Of a stretch of DNA of 64,000 nt, positions 1 through 8,297 are shown piece by piece. Numbering within the stretch: position 1 is the stretch's first letter; every line of letters starts with the position of its first letter. A program made the translations under genes and the position numbers. The notes beneath the pieces were generated by a model. The model worked only from the letters and a program-made list of their open reading frames with translations, did not search any database and was not told where the DNA came from. The stretch is from the NCBI RefSeq assembly GCF_000744655.1, contig NZ_JQMJ01000001.1:124001-188000 (forward strand). The letters are read 5' to 3'. This stretch comes from Streptacidiphilus rugosus AM-16. GTDB taxonomy: Bacteria; Actinomycetota; Actinomycetes; Streptomycetales; Streptomycetaceae.

Positions 1-585
1 CCCTGGCTGACCCGGAACCTGGCCGGCCAGCTCGCTCCGAGGCTCATCACCGTGCCCGACCTTCCGTTGGACGCCGCTTTGCACCAAGCCGTCACCGCAC
101 TGCGTGAGCTGCACCAGGACACGTGCGACCTAGACAACCCGGACAGTCCCGCAACCACCGTCTCCATCGTCCGCCGCCGCGACCGCCACCTGGACTACCT
201 TGCCCTGGCCGACTCACCCGTCGTCATCGAAAAACACGACGGCCAGCTCATCAACGTCCTGGACCATCGGCCCAAGGGCTACTGGGTGGCCGGAACCCGT
301 CCCGAAGCCGCCCACCACGCCGTCACAGGCACCATCTCCTGCGCCGACGTACGCCGCCTCGCCGTCATGACGGACGGAACCTCCCGCCTTGTCGACAAGT
401 TCGACTGGACCTGGCACCGGCTCCTCGACAGCCTCCAGCACAACGGCCCCACCTCAGTCATCCAGGCCGTCCGCGCAGCGGAACGCGCGATGCCGACAGG
501 CTTCCTTCAGGGCAAACGCCATGACGACGCCACCATCGTCTACTGCCAGCCCATGACCGCAGCCAGGAAGCCCTCACCCAACTGA
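1..585 (+). CDS. PP2C-like protein phosphatase domain protein, 5' end outside window
   Basis: The frame is open from base 1, so the gene begins upstream; an internal GTG at 52 could only give a truncated product. The visible 194 residues include a block (TVSIVRRR...YLALADSPVV) and a late acidic motif (GKRHDDATIVYC) that match the C-terminal half of PP2C-type phosphatases, where a late Asp-Asp pair helps hold the metals. The expected role is removal of phosphate from Ser/Thr in the cytoplasm. The N-terminal metal-binding aspartates cannot be checked. Family assignment is fairly secure; substrate is unknown. Confidence 0.6.
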   Translation, partial: PWLTRNLAGQLAPRLITVPDLPLDAALHQAVTALRELHQDTCDLDNPDSPATTVSIVRRRDRHLDYLALADSPVVIEKHDGQLINVLDHRPKGYWVAGTRPEAAHHAVTGTISCADVRRLAVMTDGTSRLVDKFDWTWHRLLDSLQHNGPTSVIQAVRAAERAMPTGFLQGKRHDDATIVYCQPMTAARKPSPN

Positions 586-1419
586 TCCACCGGTATCGAC
601 AATGGACCGTCCCTCGAACGAGCCGGGCACCCTCGGACCGCGCGGGCCCCTCTGCGCCCAGTCCTCCGCGACGACCCCCACACCATCTGGGCTTGGTGTC
701 GACGACGACGCCTCCTCGCCCTTTGCTGGAGGACGACCCAACCTGCCTGTGAAGACCCGCGAAGATCGCCGCTCCTTTCGGGCGACATCACCCTGCAGAC
801 CATGTGCCGGCAGCCTTCCCGCGAGGCCCACAGCATGCACGTCCACAAGCCCGGCCCAGGCCACCACGTTGCCCCAGCCTGGACCTCAATACCTTTGCGA
901 CCAACACGATCAGCTTGGCTTCCTGGGCGTGGTTCACGGTCTGGTTCTGGTGCCGCTCGTGTTGGCAGCCTGGAACAGTGGACCGGTCCTCAAGACTGAA
1001 CGGGACCGACCCCTCAGTCTCCCCAGAAGACAAGCGGGTAGCTGCAGGCGGTCGGTGCGCCTTCCGACCCGGGGGCGCTGCCCCCGGACCCCCGCCAGCG
1101 CCTAGGGCGCGCTGGACCGCCCCTGCCGCCTGCCCTGCGGGACACTCGCAAGCTCGCATCCCGCACCGCTCGGGCCTGGCGGCCCTTACTGGACAGTTGC
1201 CCCTGAACCGGGGGCTGATGACGTGTTGGGGCAGCCCGGCTTCCAGGAGAAGGCGTGCAGGCATGGCGGCCTTGCGGACGGCGACCATGCCGGGCACGGG
1301 GTTGGAGGCATGACCGAAGGTGAGATCCAGCCGCTTCGCTACAGAAGAGGTGGGAACGAGGAAGCAGAGCCTGACCTGCCAGAACGGTTCCGGGGGGACG
1401 GCTGAGGAAACGGCAAACC
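586..1419. other. Intergenic stretch with no supported gene
   Basis: Open frames on both strands here have Arg/Pro/Gly-rich composition typical of out-of-frame high-GC DNA and no recognisable domain. The stretch holds GC-rich hairpins at 1071-1115 and leads into a palindrome-rich block upstream of two small winged-helix genes. It may be part of a replication or control region. Confidence 0.5.
1071..1115. repeat. Two GC-rich hairpins
   Basis: A perfect 6-bp stem with a 3-base loop (GGGGGCGCTGCCCCC, 1071-1085) is followed by CCAGCGC (1095-1101) paired with GCGCTGG (1109-1115). Adjacent hairpins of this kind are common near Streptomyces plasmid control regions and as terminators. There is no U-tract. 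Confidence 0.5.
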
Positions 1420-1541
1420 CGTTCCGTCGGACGTGAAACCCGTTCCTAGGACGGGGTTGACCCGATCCTGAGAACGTCTCAACACGATCCTGGACCCGTA
1501 TCAGATGCACCAAAAGTACATCTGAAGCGTTCCTCAGAACG
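1420..1541. repeat. Cluster of palindromes, candidate origin/iteron or operator block
   Basis: Several short inverted repeats sit in about 120 bases: CGTTCCGTCGGACG (1420-1433), an imperfect 22-bp palindrome centred on CCTAGG (1437-1458), TGAGAACGTCTCA (1469-1481), a direct repeat CGATCCTG (1463-1470 and 1485-1492), a 25-bp palindrome (1501-1525) and CGTTCCTCAGAACG (1528-1541). The CGTTCC element recurs at 2530 after the gene pair. The arrangement suits binding sites for the two winged-helix proteins, either as a replication origin or as autoregulatory operators. Confidence 0.5.
1501..1525. repeat. 25-bp near-perfect palindrome (TCAGATG...CATCTGA)
   Basis: The left arm TCAGATGCAC mirrors GTACATCTGA with one mismatch around a 5-base centre. 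The same half-site TCAGATGTAC occurs at 1672-1681, and a related palindrome lies at 2548-2569. Three related sites flank the winged-helix gene pair, as expected for a dimeric DNA-binding protein encoded there. Confidence 0.6.
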
Positions 1542-1671
1542 GATCCAACGATCTGCCGGGATCGCCAGAGAGCTGACGATCCCTGAAACCGGGCAAATAG
1601 GCACGCGAGCTCCACCTCATCGCCGCTCTGCTCATGTACGATCCGTTCATCAATCCCGGCTTTCGATCGGG

Positions 1672-1681
1672 TCAGATGTAC
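1672..1681. promoter_or_regulatory. Half-site TCAGATGTAC upstream of the first winged-helix gene
   Basis: This 10-mer equals the arm of the palindromes at 1501-1525 and 2548-2569. It lies 24 bases before the chosen GTG start at 1706, where an autoregulatory operator would be expected. Confidence 0.4.
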
Positions 1682-1705
1682 TCCTCATCACCGAGTGGAG
1701 GAACG

Positions 1706-2173
1706 GTGTCAGCGGCACGCCCCCTCAGGCGCGTAGTGGACGAGCACGGCAACTCCGTCCCCACTGCGCCCTACCTCTACAGTGGCTGGCACACCACCGC
1801 CGACAAGCTGCGCGTCCGAGCGATTTGCGCCTCGAGGGCGTTCACGCCGGCCGAGAAGTTCCTTGTCCTGTGGTTCGTCGGCAGCACCCCGCCGGGCATG
1901 ATGCCGGTCAATATGACCGCCACCGCGATCGCCGAAGAAGTAGGCATGACCGCCGACTCAGTGAGCCGCATGCTCCGCAAGCTCGCAAAGCACCGCATCA
2001 TCGTCAAAACCGGCCAGATCGGTCGCATCAGCATGTACAGCATCAGCCCGTACATCGCCTTCCACGGACCTGGCATCGAACAGCGCCAGGCCGTGAAATC
2101 CTGGAACCCACCAGAGATCCCCGGATGGACCGATACTCCGGCCCATGAGCGTTGGGAGGACCCGCAGCCATGA
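1706..2173 (+). CDS. Winged-helix DNA-binding protein, possible plasmid replication or control protein
   Basis: A 155-residue protein. I start it at GTG 1706 because GGAGG lies just upstream; an ATG at 1634 would extend it by 24 residues without a ribosome site. The centre (VNMTATAIAEEVGMTADSVS, then RMLRKLAKHRII) is a helix-turn-helix with recognition helix, followed by a short beta wing (KTGQIGRISMYSI) as in MarR or Crp-type winged helices. No other domain is visible. It overlaps the next gene by ATGA, so the two are translationally coupled. Palindromes on both sides suggest it binds there. Role in replication is inferred from context only; a transcriptional regulator is the alternative. 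Confidence 0.7.
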   Translation: MSAARPLRRVVDEHGNSVPTAPYLYSGWHTTADKLRVRAICASRAFTPAEKFLVLWFVGSTPPGMMPVNMTATAIAEEVGMTADSVSRMLRKLAKHRIIVKTGQIGRISMYSISPYIAFHGPGIEQRQAVKSWNPPEIPGWTDTPAHERWEDPQP

Positions 2174-2475
2174 CCGAAAAGAACGAATACCGGGCACTGC
2201 TGTGCCGCACTAGCGACCTCACCCCCGCTCAGCGGCTCGTCATCATGCTCTACGCCCTGTCCCACTCCGACCGCGGCGGTGTCGTACGGGAGACGGGCCA
2301 GGCCCTGGCTGAGCAGCTCGGCATGACCCCCACCGTGTTCAGTCGTATCCGCAAGCAACTGGTGCAGGCCGGCTGGCTTGAGGAGTCCGAGAAGTTCGCG
2401 CACATCACCTACTTCCGCCTTTCGCCCCAGGCACTCGGCGAGCAGACGGTGGTTCCGATGCGCCGCGCAATCTGA
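2170..2475 (+). CDS. Small winged-helix protein coupled to the preceding gene
   Basis: A 101-residue protein starting at ATG 2170, nine bases after GGGAGGA; the start overlaps the upstream stop codon. It has the same plan as its neighbour: a first helix region (LTPAQRLVIMLYAL), a helix-turn-helix (TGQALAEQLGMTPTVFSRIR) and a wing ending in YFRLS. The pair may act as a heterodimer or as two DNA-binding subunits of one initiator. A perfect hairpin terminator follows at 2491. Function in replication is an inference from location. Confidence 0.7.
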   Translation: MTEKNEYRALLCRTSDLTPAQRLVIMLYALSHSDRGGVVRETGQALAEQLGMTPTVFSRIRKQLVQAGWLEESEKFAHITYFRLSPQALGEQTVVPMRRAI

Positions 2476-2490
2476 TGGCTCTCACGACGA

Positions 2491-2529
2491 GGTTGAGTTC
2501 GCCCCCTGAGCCGGAGGGCGAACTCAACC
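2491..2529 (+). terminator. Strong hairpin after the winged-helix gene pair
   Basis: A perfect 14-bp stem (GGTTGAGTTCGCCC against GGGCGAACTCAACC) with an 11-base loop lies 15 bases after the stop codon of the second gene. There is no clear U-run, as is usual for Streptomyces terminators. Confidence 0.75.
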
Positions 2530-2547
2530 GTTCCTACGGACGGCACT

Positions 2548-2569
2548 CATGTACCGGAAGTACATCTGA
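2548..2569. repeat. Palindrome ATGTACCGGAAGTACAT plus TCTGA
   Basis: A 17-bp palindrome (2549-2565) extended by TCTGA shares its right arm with the site at 1501-1525. A CGTTCC-type element precedes it at 2530-2535. It lies downstream of the gene pair and so is more like an iteron or partition-type site than a promoter operator. Confidence 0.5.
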
Positions 2570-2889
2570 TCCGTCCTTGTGCGCGCCACTCCTTGTTCCC
2601 AGGTACACGTCGCGGGCCAAGGGCTGCGGGTGATCACGGTGGGTGCCCACGAATCCTGCCGGTCAGGGTTCCAGCGGGGTGAGGGCCGGTTCGTGGTGAC
2701 ACTGGGCGTCCAGGACGGCGGCGACGGCGATGCCCAAGGACCGGTGCAAGCTGAGCCGGCCGCCCCTGCAAGAGGATTGGAGGTGGGGCAGAAGAGCGAC
2801 ATCCTGCGCGAGGCCGCCCCCGGTGTTCTCGCGGGGACGCGCTGGTGAACCGCTGCCATCCACGTCAACTGCAATGGCTTCGCGGGTAG
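2570..2889. other. Intergenic stretch, no recognised gene
   Basis: Short open frames occur on both strands but none has a recognisable domain or a ribosome site. It separates the winged-helix operon from the end of the convergent Ddl-like gene. Confidence 0.4.
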
Positions 2890-3903
2890 TTATCGCCTGG
2901 CTGCTGCCTGGATCAGGTTGTCGAAGATGTCCTCGAACCGGATCCCTGCGGTTTCAGCGCCGACCACAAAGGTGGCCTGACGGCGAAGGCCTGGCACAAC
3001 GTTGATCTCCAGCCAGTGGATGCTGCCGTCGTCCGAGACGACGAAGTCGCTGCGCGAATAGCCGGTGCACCCGAGGGCGACGTGGGCTCTCAGGGCCGCG
3101 TCGGCCAGCTTGGATGAAACCGTCGCGGGGAGTTCCGCCGGGCAGCTGTAGGTCCGAAGAGCGGGGTTCCACTTCGCGTCGTGGTCGTAGAACTCACCCT
3201 GGAAGGCGGTCTCGACCACAGGGAAGGGGACCGGCGTACCATCGATTTCGAGCACACCGACAGCCACCGCTCGTCCTGCGATGAAGGGCTCGGCGAAGAG
3301 CTGCTCTTCGCTGCCGCTGCAGGTTGCGAGACACGCCGCGAGGTCGGCCTGGCACCGTGCCACCGTGATACCCACCGACTCCGTGCCTGTCTCCGGCTTG
3401 ACGATGACAGGGATGCCCAGGGCTGTGAGAACCTCGTGAGCGGCTGTGTCGCTGTTCACGGTGGGAGCCACACGGACGTCTGGCAGGACTGGCACTCCGG
3501 CGGCCTTCGCGACGGTCTTGGCCGTCGGCTTGTGCCTGGCCAGGGCGCTCGCCAGCACCCCCGACCCTGTGTAGGGGACGCCACACGTCTCGAGATATCC
3601 CTGCAACGAGCCGTCCTCCGCGTGGCAGTTCACAAAAGCCAGGAGGGCGACATCAGCTCCCCGCATTTGCTGGGGAAAGGCCAGGTTGGCGGTGTCAATG
3701 ACCCTGGCACGGTGCCCGAAGGAGGTAAGCACCGCGGCGGCGTCATAGGCCGAGCGCAGGGAGCGCTCGCTCTCCCAACTCCGGCCCCCCGCGGGTATGG
3801 TGATCGTCTTGCTGCGCGGCGTGATTGGAATCGGACCGCGGGCATAGAGGGTGTCGAGCATTGATGTCCTTGTGAAGACGAGTCCTGATAGATCCTTCTT
3901 CAT
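2890..3903 (-). CDS. D-alanine-D-alanine ligase-like ATP-grasp enzyme
   Basis: A 337-residue protein, near the usual Ddl length. The N-terminal part contains a Ddl-type signature (HAEDGSLQGYLETCGVPYTG, about residues 95-114), slightly degenerate because the usual HGxxGEDG is shortened to HAEDG. The ATP-grasp part has VIVKPETGTESVGI for nucleotide binding and WLEINVVPGL near the end, where Glu and Asn bind magnesium. Ddl enzymes join two D-alanines in the cytoplasm for peptidoglycan; relatives make other dipeptides or depsipeptides. It stands alone without mur or van genes, so the substrate is open. The start ATG at 3903 is the first in frame. Confidence 0.75.
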   Translation of the reverse strand: MKKDLSGLVFTRTSMLDTLYARGPIPITPRSKTITIPAGGRSWESERSLRSAYDAAAVLTSFGHRARVIDTANLAFPQQMRGADVALLAFVNCHAEDGSLQGYLETCGVPYTGSGVLASALARHKPTAKTVAKAAGVPVLPDVRVAPTVNSDTAAHEVLTALGIPVIVKPETGTESVGITVARCQADLAACLATCSGSEEQLFAEPFIAGRAVAVGVLEIDGTPVPFPVVETAFQGEFYDHDAKWNPALRTYSCPAELPATVSSKLADAALRAHVALGCTGYSRSDFVVSDDGSIHWLEINVVPGLRRQATFVVGAETAGIRFEDIFDNLIQAAARR

Positions 3904-4128
3904 CGTCCCGCTCGACTCCCCTGGGAGACCGCCCCTGAGGGCGGGCCCCAGGGTGCTTCGGGTCGCCTGTGCTGCCCGAAGGTACAGCCTTCCAGGGCAA
4001 TGAGTTCCGATCCGCCGGCTCTCCGAGCGTCAGCGAGCCGAGGGCAAACGCCACACCAGGCCGTCCTCGCCCTGGCTCGCCGACAGGCTCATCCGTGACG
4101 GGCAGCCCCGTCACCATGGGCTGCCCGA
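3904..4128. other. Intergenic stretch with a hairpin beside IS6
   Basis: No gene is supported. A perfect 10-bp stem (CGGGCAGCCC, 4099-4108, against GGGCTGCCCG, 4118-4127) abuts the left end of the IS6-type element and may be the terminator of a gene lost when the element arrived. Confidence 0.45.
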
Positions 4129-4987
4129 GCACTGTCACGTTGTCGGTTGCTTGATCGTCTGGCGCTGCATCGGGGCATGAGGGAACCGGGTGGCTACCCT
4201 GGGATCAGGCCGTGGGTGCCCCGGGCGTGCTGGTGATGTGGTCCCAGACGGTGAAGCGGATGATCATTTCGAAGCGGTTCCGGGCGGCACCGAGGAGGTG
4301 GCGGCGGGGTCGGAAGTGGGGGCTGATGCCGCTGAACGCGGACAGGAACCTTTGTGCCGAGCCGGCAGAGCGGAAGCCCTTCATGGCCGCTCCCGCTGTC
4401 TCGTCGGCTGGTGGGAGTTCTCGGCGCGGTTGTTCAGGTACTTCGACTGCCGGTGCTCGACCGAGGGCATCATCTCGCGGTGGGCGGCGCCGTAGGAGCG
4501 GAGCTTGTCGGTCACCAGCACCCGGGGCACCCGGCCCTGCTTCTTCAGCAGCTTCCGGAAGAAGCGACTGGCCGCGGCCTTGTCCCGGCGGGTCTGGACC
4601 AGGATGTCCAGCACGTCGCCGTGCTGGTCGACGGCCCGCCACAGGTAGTGGCGCTCCCCGTTGATCTTCACGAAGACCTCGTCCAGATGCCATTTATCGC
4701 CCGGCCGTGGGCGGCGCCGGAGCAACTGGTCGGCGTAGGCCTGCCCGAACTTGGCGCACCACCGCCGGACGGTCTCGTTGGAGACGATCACGCCGCGCTG
4801 CAGCATCAGCTCCTCCACCTCACGGAACGACAGCGGGAACCGGAAGTACAGCCACACGCAGTGCGCGATGACCTCCGCCGGGTACCGGTGGCCCTTGTAC
4901 GACGGCAACGTCGACGACACCAGCGATCCCCTCCCCCGCAGCTTCAAATCAAGATCGTCTCACGGTCACCCGTCAATGTGACAGTGC
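4129..4987 (-). mobile_element. IS6-family insertion sequence, transposase frameshifted
   Basis: The ends are inverted repeats: GCACTGTCACGTTG (4129-4142) against CAATGTGACAGTGC (4974-4987), 13 of 14 matching. The length of about 860 bp is normal for IS6. No 8-bp target duplication is visible, consistent with later deletion or replicon fusion. A cut lipoprotein gene starts immediately to the right. Confidence 0.8.
4205..4947 (-). pseudogene. IS6-family transposase, broken by a one-base deletion
   Basis: The frame from 4947 encodes an IS6-type catalytic core: WHLDEVFVKINGERHYLWRAVD (first Asp), VLVTDKLRSYG (second Asp) and a region ending RAENSHQPTRQRER. It then stops at 4381. The expected C-terminus (MKGFRSAGSAQRFLSAFSGI) continues in the next frame to 4205. 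A single missing G at about 4383 explains both. Either the copy is dead or there is a sequencing error; programmed frameshifting is not normal for IS6. Confidence 0.8.
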
Positions 4988-4988
4988 C

Positions 4989-5393
4989 ATCAGCGCGCTC
5001 GCCACCGCTCTCGTCTGGACCACCCTCGCCGCATCCTGCGGAGGTGCATCCGACAGCGGCAGCGGCGACCACAACGACTCCGCCGACCGCTACGAGTGCG
5101 TCCTCGCGATGATCGGCCCCAAGCTCTCCGACTCCGGCGCGATCACCGGCGGGGCGCAGATCACCTGCGTGGAACCGCCCCTCTCCCACCACGCCGGCCT
5201 CTACCTGGAGTACCACTCCGCCGCCGGCACCCGATGGCAACTCGAGAACGCCGACAAGTCCAGCGAGATCCGCGTGCTCGCCGACTGCCGCGTGGGAGAC
5301 TGGAGGCTGCGCTACAACGCGACTGGCGCCGACGCCACCGGCAAGCCCTTCGACGTCACGCAGACGAACGCGGAGACACCACACGGCGCTAAC
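4989..5393 (+). pseudogene. Lipoprotein gene fragment cut at both ends by insertion sequences
   Basis: The frame read from 4989 begins inside a signal peptide (ALATALVWTTLAASCGG) with lipobox LAASC, so the initiating Met and charged N-region are lost at the IS6 end. About 120 residues of exported sequence follow, including YECVLAMIG and DADATGKPFDV-like text with three further cysteines. The frame then runs into the IS110 element near 5394, losing its native end. The product was probably a small surface lipoprotein; its function is unknown. Confidence 0.65.
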
Positions 5394-5396
5394 GGG

Positions 5397-6626
5397 TCAA
5401 GCGGCGGCGGGAAGTTCGGCCGGGAAGGCTTGGGATTCGTCGAACAGGATGTGCTTGGTGAGGCAGTGGTAGAGCTGGCCGATCATCTTGTTGAAGAGGT
5501 TCCTCTGGGCGGCGGCGTGCCAGTCGCCGGCTTCGCGGCGGCGCTTGTAGTGGGCTTTCGCCCCTGGTGAGGCAGTCAGGGCGGCGAAGGCCCACAGGTA
5601 GCCGGCATGGTTGAGCCGGTCGTTTTTCACCCACCGTCTGGTGATGCTGGACTTCTTCCCCGAGGCCCTGGTCACCGGGGAGGCTCCGGCATAGGCCTTC
5701 AAGCCGCGGGCAGTGGAGAACCGGTTCTTGTCGTCACCGATCTCGGCCAGGACCCGGGCGCCGAGCTGTGTCCCGAGTCCGGGGAAGCTCAGGATGATCT
5801 CAGCGTCCGGGTGGTGAGGGAAAGCCTCATCCACCGCCTCGGCCAGCTGGTCGGCCGCCGTGCAGGCGGCGTCCAACTGCTGGAGTAGTGCGAGCATCTG
5901 CTTCCCCATGGCCTCTTCGATGAGCACCGGCTGATGCGCGTAGTCGCTGCGGAGGACTTCGCGGATGCTCTCGGCCTCCGTGTCGATGCGGCGCTGGCGG
6001 CCGGCCCGTTTGAGCGCGGAGCGGATCTGGGCGAGTGACAGCCGGGAGGCCTTCGCCGGGGTTGGTGCGAGTTCCAACAGGATCCGGGCCTCGGGGCGGC
6101 AGAGCCCGTTCTGCCAGCGCTCCAGGTAAGCGGCCAGGGCTGCCGGGTAGTACTCGCGCAGCAGCGAGCGTAGCTGGTTGGACAGCTGCTGCCGGTTCCA
6201 GACTGCGTCCTGCTGGGCGCGGGCGAGAACGGCTATGGCCCGCGCCAGCTCGCTGTCCGCCGGGAGCGGGCGGTGCGCGTGCCGGTCGGTCCGAAGGATG
6301 TTCGCCAGCACGAGCGCATCGCCGGGGTCGGACTTCTTGCGGGTGACCGCGTGGCGGTCGCGATAGCGGGCGGCGGCCATCGGGTTGACGGCGTAGACCT
6401 GTCGCATCCCGGTCCGCATAGCTGCGACCAGCAGGCCTCGGGAGGTCTCGATGGCTACCGGAATCGGCTCAGCCTCGGTGTCGCCGTGTTCAGCGAGCAG
6501 GTCGATCAGGATCTGATAGCCGGCCGCGTCGTCGGTGACCTGGCGCTTGGCAAGCAACTGGCCGTCGTCGTCGACCAGGGCGACCGCGTGGGTCTTCTCG
6601 CCCCAGTCGATGCCGCAGTAGATCAT
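5397..6626 (-). CDS. IS110-family transposase
   Basis: An intact 409-residue protein. The N-terminal RuvC-like DEDD domain shows GIDWGEKTHAVALVD (Asp), AIETSRG (Glu) and KKSDPGDALVLANIL (Asp pair). The C-terminal domain has SFPGLGTQLGARVLAEIGD and the serine-containing YAGASPVTRASGKK typical of IS110. These enzymes work with a bridge RNA encoded in the non-coding end of the element. Here that upstream end has been split by an IS4-like insertion at 6699. Confidence 0.9.
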   Translation of the reverse strand: MIYCGIDWGEKTHAVALVDDDGQLLAKRQVTDDAAGYQILIDLLAEHGDTEAEPIPVAIETSRGLLVAAMRTGMRQVYAVNPMAAARYRDRHAVTRKKSDPGDALVLANILRTDRHAHRPLPADSELARAIAVLARAQQDAVWNRQQLSNQLRSLLREYYPAALAAYLERWQNGLCRPEARILLELAPTPAKASRLSLAQIRSALKRAGRQRRIDTEAESIREVLRSDYAHQPVLIEEAMGKQMLALLQQLDAACTAADQLAEAVDEAFPHHPDAEIILSFPGLGTQLGARVLAEIGDDKNRFSTARGLKAYAGASPVTRASGKKSSITRRWVKNDRLNHAGYLWAFAALTASPGAKAHYKRRREAGDWHAAAQRNLFNKMIGQLYHCLTKHILFDESQAFPAELPAAA

Positions 6627-6698
6627 TTTCCCCTCTCATTGTTCGGGACGTTCGCGCTGGTGAGAGCGCATGCGGAGCCACGCAGACGACCTAATTCC
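6627..6698 (-). other. Proximal part of the IS110 non-coding end, candidate bridge-RNA region
   Basis: In IS110-group elements the bridge RNA is encoded upstream of the transposase. This 72-base leader contains GCGTGGCTCCGCATGC-type self-complementarity on the minus strand and ends at a 10-bp target duplication. The remainder would continue after 8297. This is inferred from family organisation, not from a folded structure. Confidence 0.35.
6689..6698. repeat. 10-bp target duplication, left copy (ACCTAATTCC)
   Basis: Identical to 8288-8297 on the other side of the IS4-like element. Confidence 0.9.
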
Positions 6699-8287
6699 CA
6701 ATGCCGGGAAGATTAGGCAGGTCGTCGGGGCAGGTTCACTGGCAGCTCGATGACGATCTTGATCGTGACCTGGTGCATGGGATCGTCCTTGCGGGTGGCG
6801 TTGTAGGCGAAGGTCGAGATCGGCCGCTTGACCCGGCGGGGCAGGATACGGAGCCGACGGTGCTCGGGAGCGAGTTCGCGGGGGTCCAGGACGGCCTGGG
6901 TGATCCGCGGCATGCTCGGTGAGCCAGGACCGGGCACGGTGGTTCCGGAGGCGTTGACCACGGTGAGCCGTGCCGTGCGCAAAGTGACGGTCAGGGAGAT
7001 ACGGTCGGGGTCGACATCGTTGCTCTGCCCGGCACGGCCGGCGATCTGCCGGGCGGCCTGGTAGACGACAAGCAGGCCGAACAGTTCCTGCCGTACTCCG
7101 TCCAGGCTCTGCGAGCGCAGGACGCGGTCGCTGCCCTTGAGTGTGACCTTCAAGCCCAAGAACGCGGTCTCCGCCTGCCAACGCTCGTGGTAGAGCTCGA
7201 CGAGCTCGGCCGCCGGGTACGTGCGGTGGTCGAGCAACGTGGTGACCAGGCGGATCTCGGAGCTGCGGATGCGCCCGTCATCGGCACGGACGGTGACGGT
7301 CGCCTCGATCACCCTCAGTGCCAGGCCCTGGGCCTGCGGCGGGACACCGCGGCGGTGACGTGTCCAACGCGCCAGACGCGCACGCTCGTTCTGGCTGGTG
7401 GCCATGGACAGGTAGGTGCCGTCCGGCAGCTGGTGCAACACGGGCGGCAGCCGGTCGACGCTTGTCCTCCACAGCAGATGGGCACCGGTCGCGGCGGCCG
7501 CGCAGACGAGCGGAACACCCTTGCTGCCGCGGTCGGCCAGCAGCAGCATCCCCGGCCGCAGCGCGCGGCACAGCACCATGCACTGGTCCTTCTCCGATTG
7601 CGTCCACGGGCCGGCGACCACGTCGATCAGGGCACGGGTCCCGCACTCGACCAGGGCGGTCAACCGGAACAGCGGGAAGCCGCCCAGGCCGTACTGCCCG
7701 CGGCCGCTTCCGCATTCCGCACGGTTCTCCGGGCTGTCGGGGACCTGCAGTCCGGTGCCGTCCCAGGCCACGGTCCGCAACCCGCGCCACCACGATCCTC
7801 GAGCGTGTTCGGATGCCACCGTGCCCTTGACCTCGTCGAACAGGGCCACCAGCGGCGCGGACCCGACGCGGCGACGCGCCTGCCGCAGGGCAGCCGCCGA
7901 CGGAGCGAGATCCGGAACACCGGGTCCGGCCACCAGGCAGGCCCACACACCGCGATACCCATAGCCCGTGAACAGAGCCATCGCCAGTACGAAGTACACG
8001 ACCACGCGCGAAGGCAGTTTCCTCACCCGGGACTGCACCCGGCCGGACCCCTCCAGCACGGCGTCGACGAGAGCAGGGGTGATGACCTGCGTCAACTCAC
8101 CCAAGTGCCCCGCGCCAAAAGCACATCCACCACCACGGGCACGCACAGGCATGCCAGACTGAACCATCGGGGCTCCCCTGCAGACGGTGTCTTGGTCGAC
8201 TCCCGTCCTACGCGGAGCCCCGTCCCGTCACACGGGCTTCGCCGAACAGCTTGACAACCAGCCCCGACCTCAAACTTCCCGGCATTG
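6699..8287 (-). mobile_element. IS4-like element A, copy 1 (1589 bp)
   Basis: The ends are CAATGCCGGGAA (6699-6710) and its complement TTCCCGGCATTG (8276-8287). A perfect 10-bp duplication flanks it. A second copy of the same length, with an identical transposase, lies at 37776-39364 in the opposite orientation with its own 10-bp duplication. The element is complete and probably active recently. Confidence 0.92.
6713..8167 (-). CDS. IS4-family transposase (element A, copy 1)
   Basis: A 484-residue DDE transposase. WDGTGLQVPDSPEN carries the first Asp, LLADRGSKGVPLV the second, and YHERWQAETAFLGLK is the Y-(2)-R-(3)-E-(6)-K signature with the catalytic Glu. The start is ATG 8167 behind CAGGGGAG. 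It is identical to the protein at 37896-39350. Confidence 0.92.
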   Translation of the reverse strand: MVQSGMPVRARGGGCAFGAGHLGELTQVITPALVDAVLEGSGRVQSRVRKLPSRVVVYFVLAMALFTGYGYRGVWACLVAGPGVPDLAPSAAALRQARRRVGSAPLVALFDEVKGTVASEHARGSWWRGLRTVAWDGTGLQVPDSPENRAECGSGRGQYGLGGFPLFRLTALVECGTRALIDVVAGPWTQSEKDQCMVLCRALRPGMLLLADRGSKGVPLVCAAAATGAHLLWRTSVDRLPPVLHQLPDGTYLSMATSQNERARLARWTRHRRGVPPQAQGLALRVIEATVTVRADDGRIRSSEIRLVTTLLDHRTYPAAELVELYHERWQAETAFLGLKVTLKGSDRVLRSQSLDGVRQELFGLLVVYQAARQIAGRAGQSNDVDPDRISLTVTLRTARLTVVNASGTTVPGPGSPSMPRITQAVLDPRELAPEHRRLRILPRRVKRPISTFAYNATRKDDPMHQVTIKIVIELPVNLPRRPA

Positions 8288-8297
8288 ACCTAATTCC
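8288..8297. repeat. 10-bp target duplication, right copy (ACCTAATTCC)
   Basis: Matches 6689-6698 exactly. Confidence 0.9.

Noticed and set aside
602-1615. Long open frames on both strands (up to 275 codons)
   Set aside because: Arg/Pro/Gly-rich text without motifs, no ribosome site, and palindromes overlapping; typical empty frames in high-GC DNA.
4381-4400. Programmed frameshift in IS6 transposase
   Set aside because: No slippery run is present and IS6 transposases are normally single-frame; a one-base deletion explains it better.
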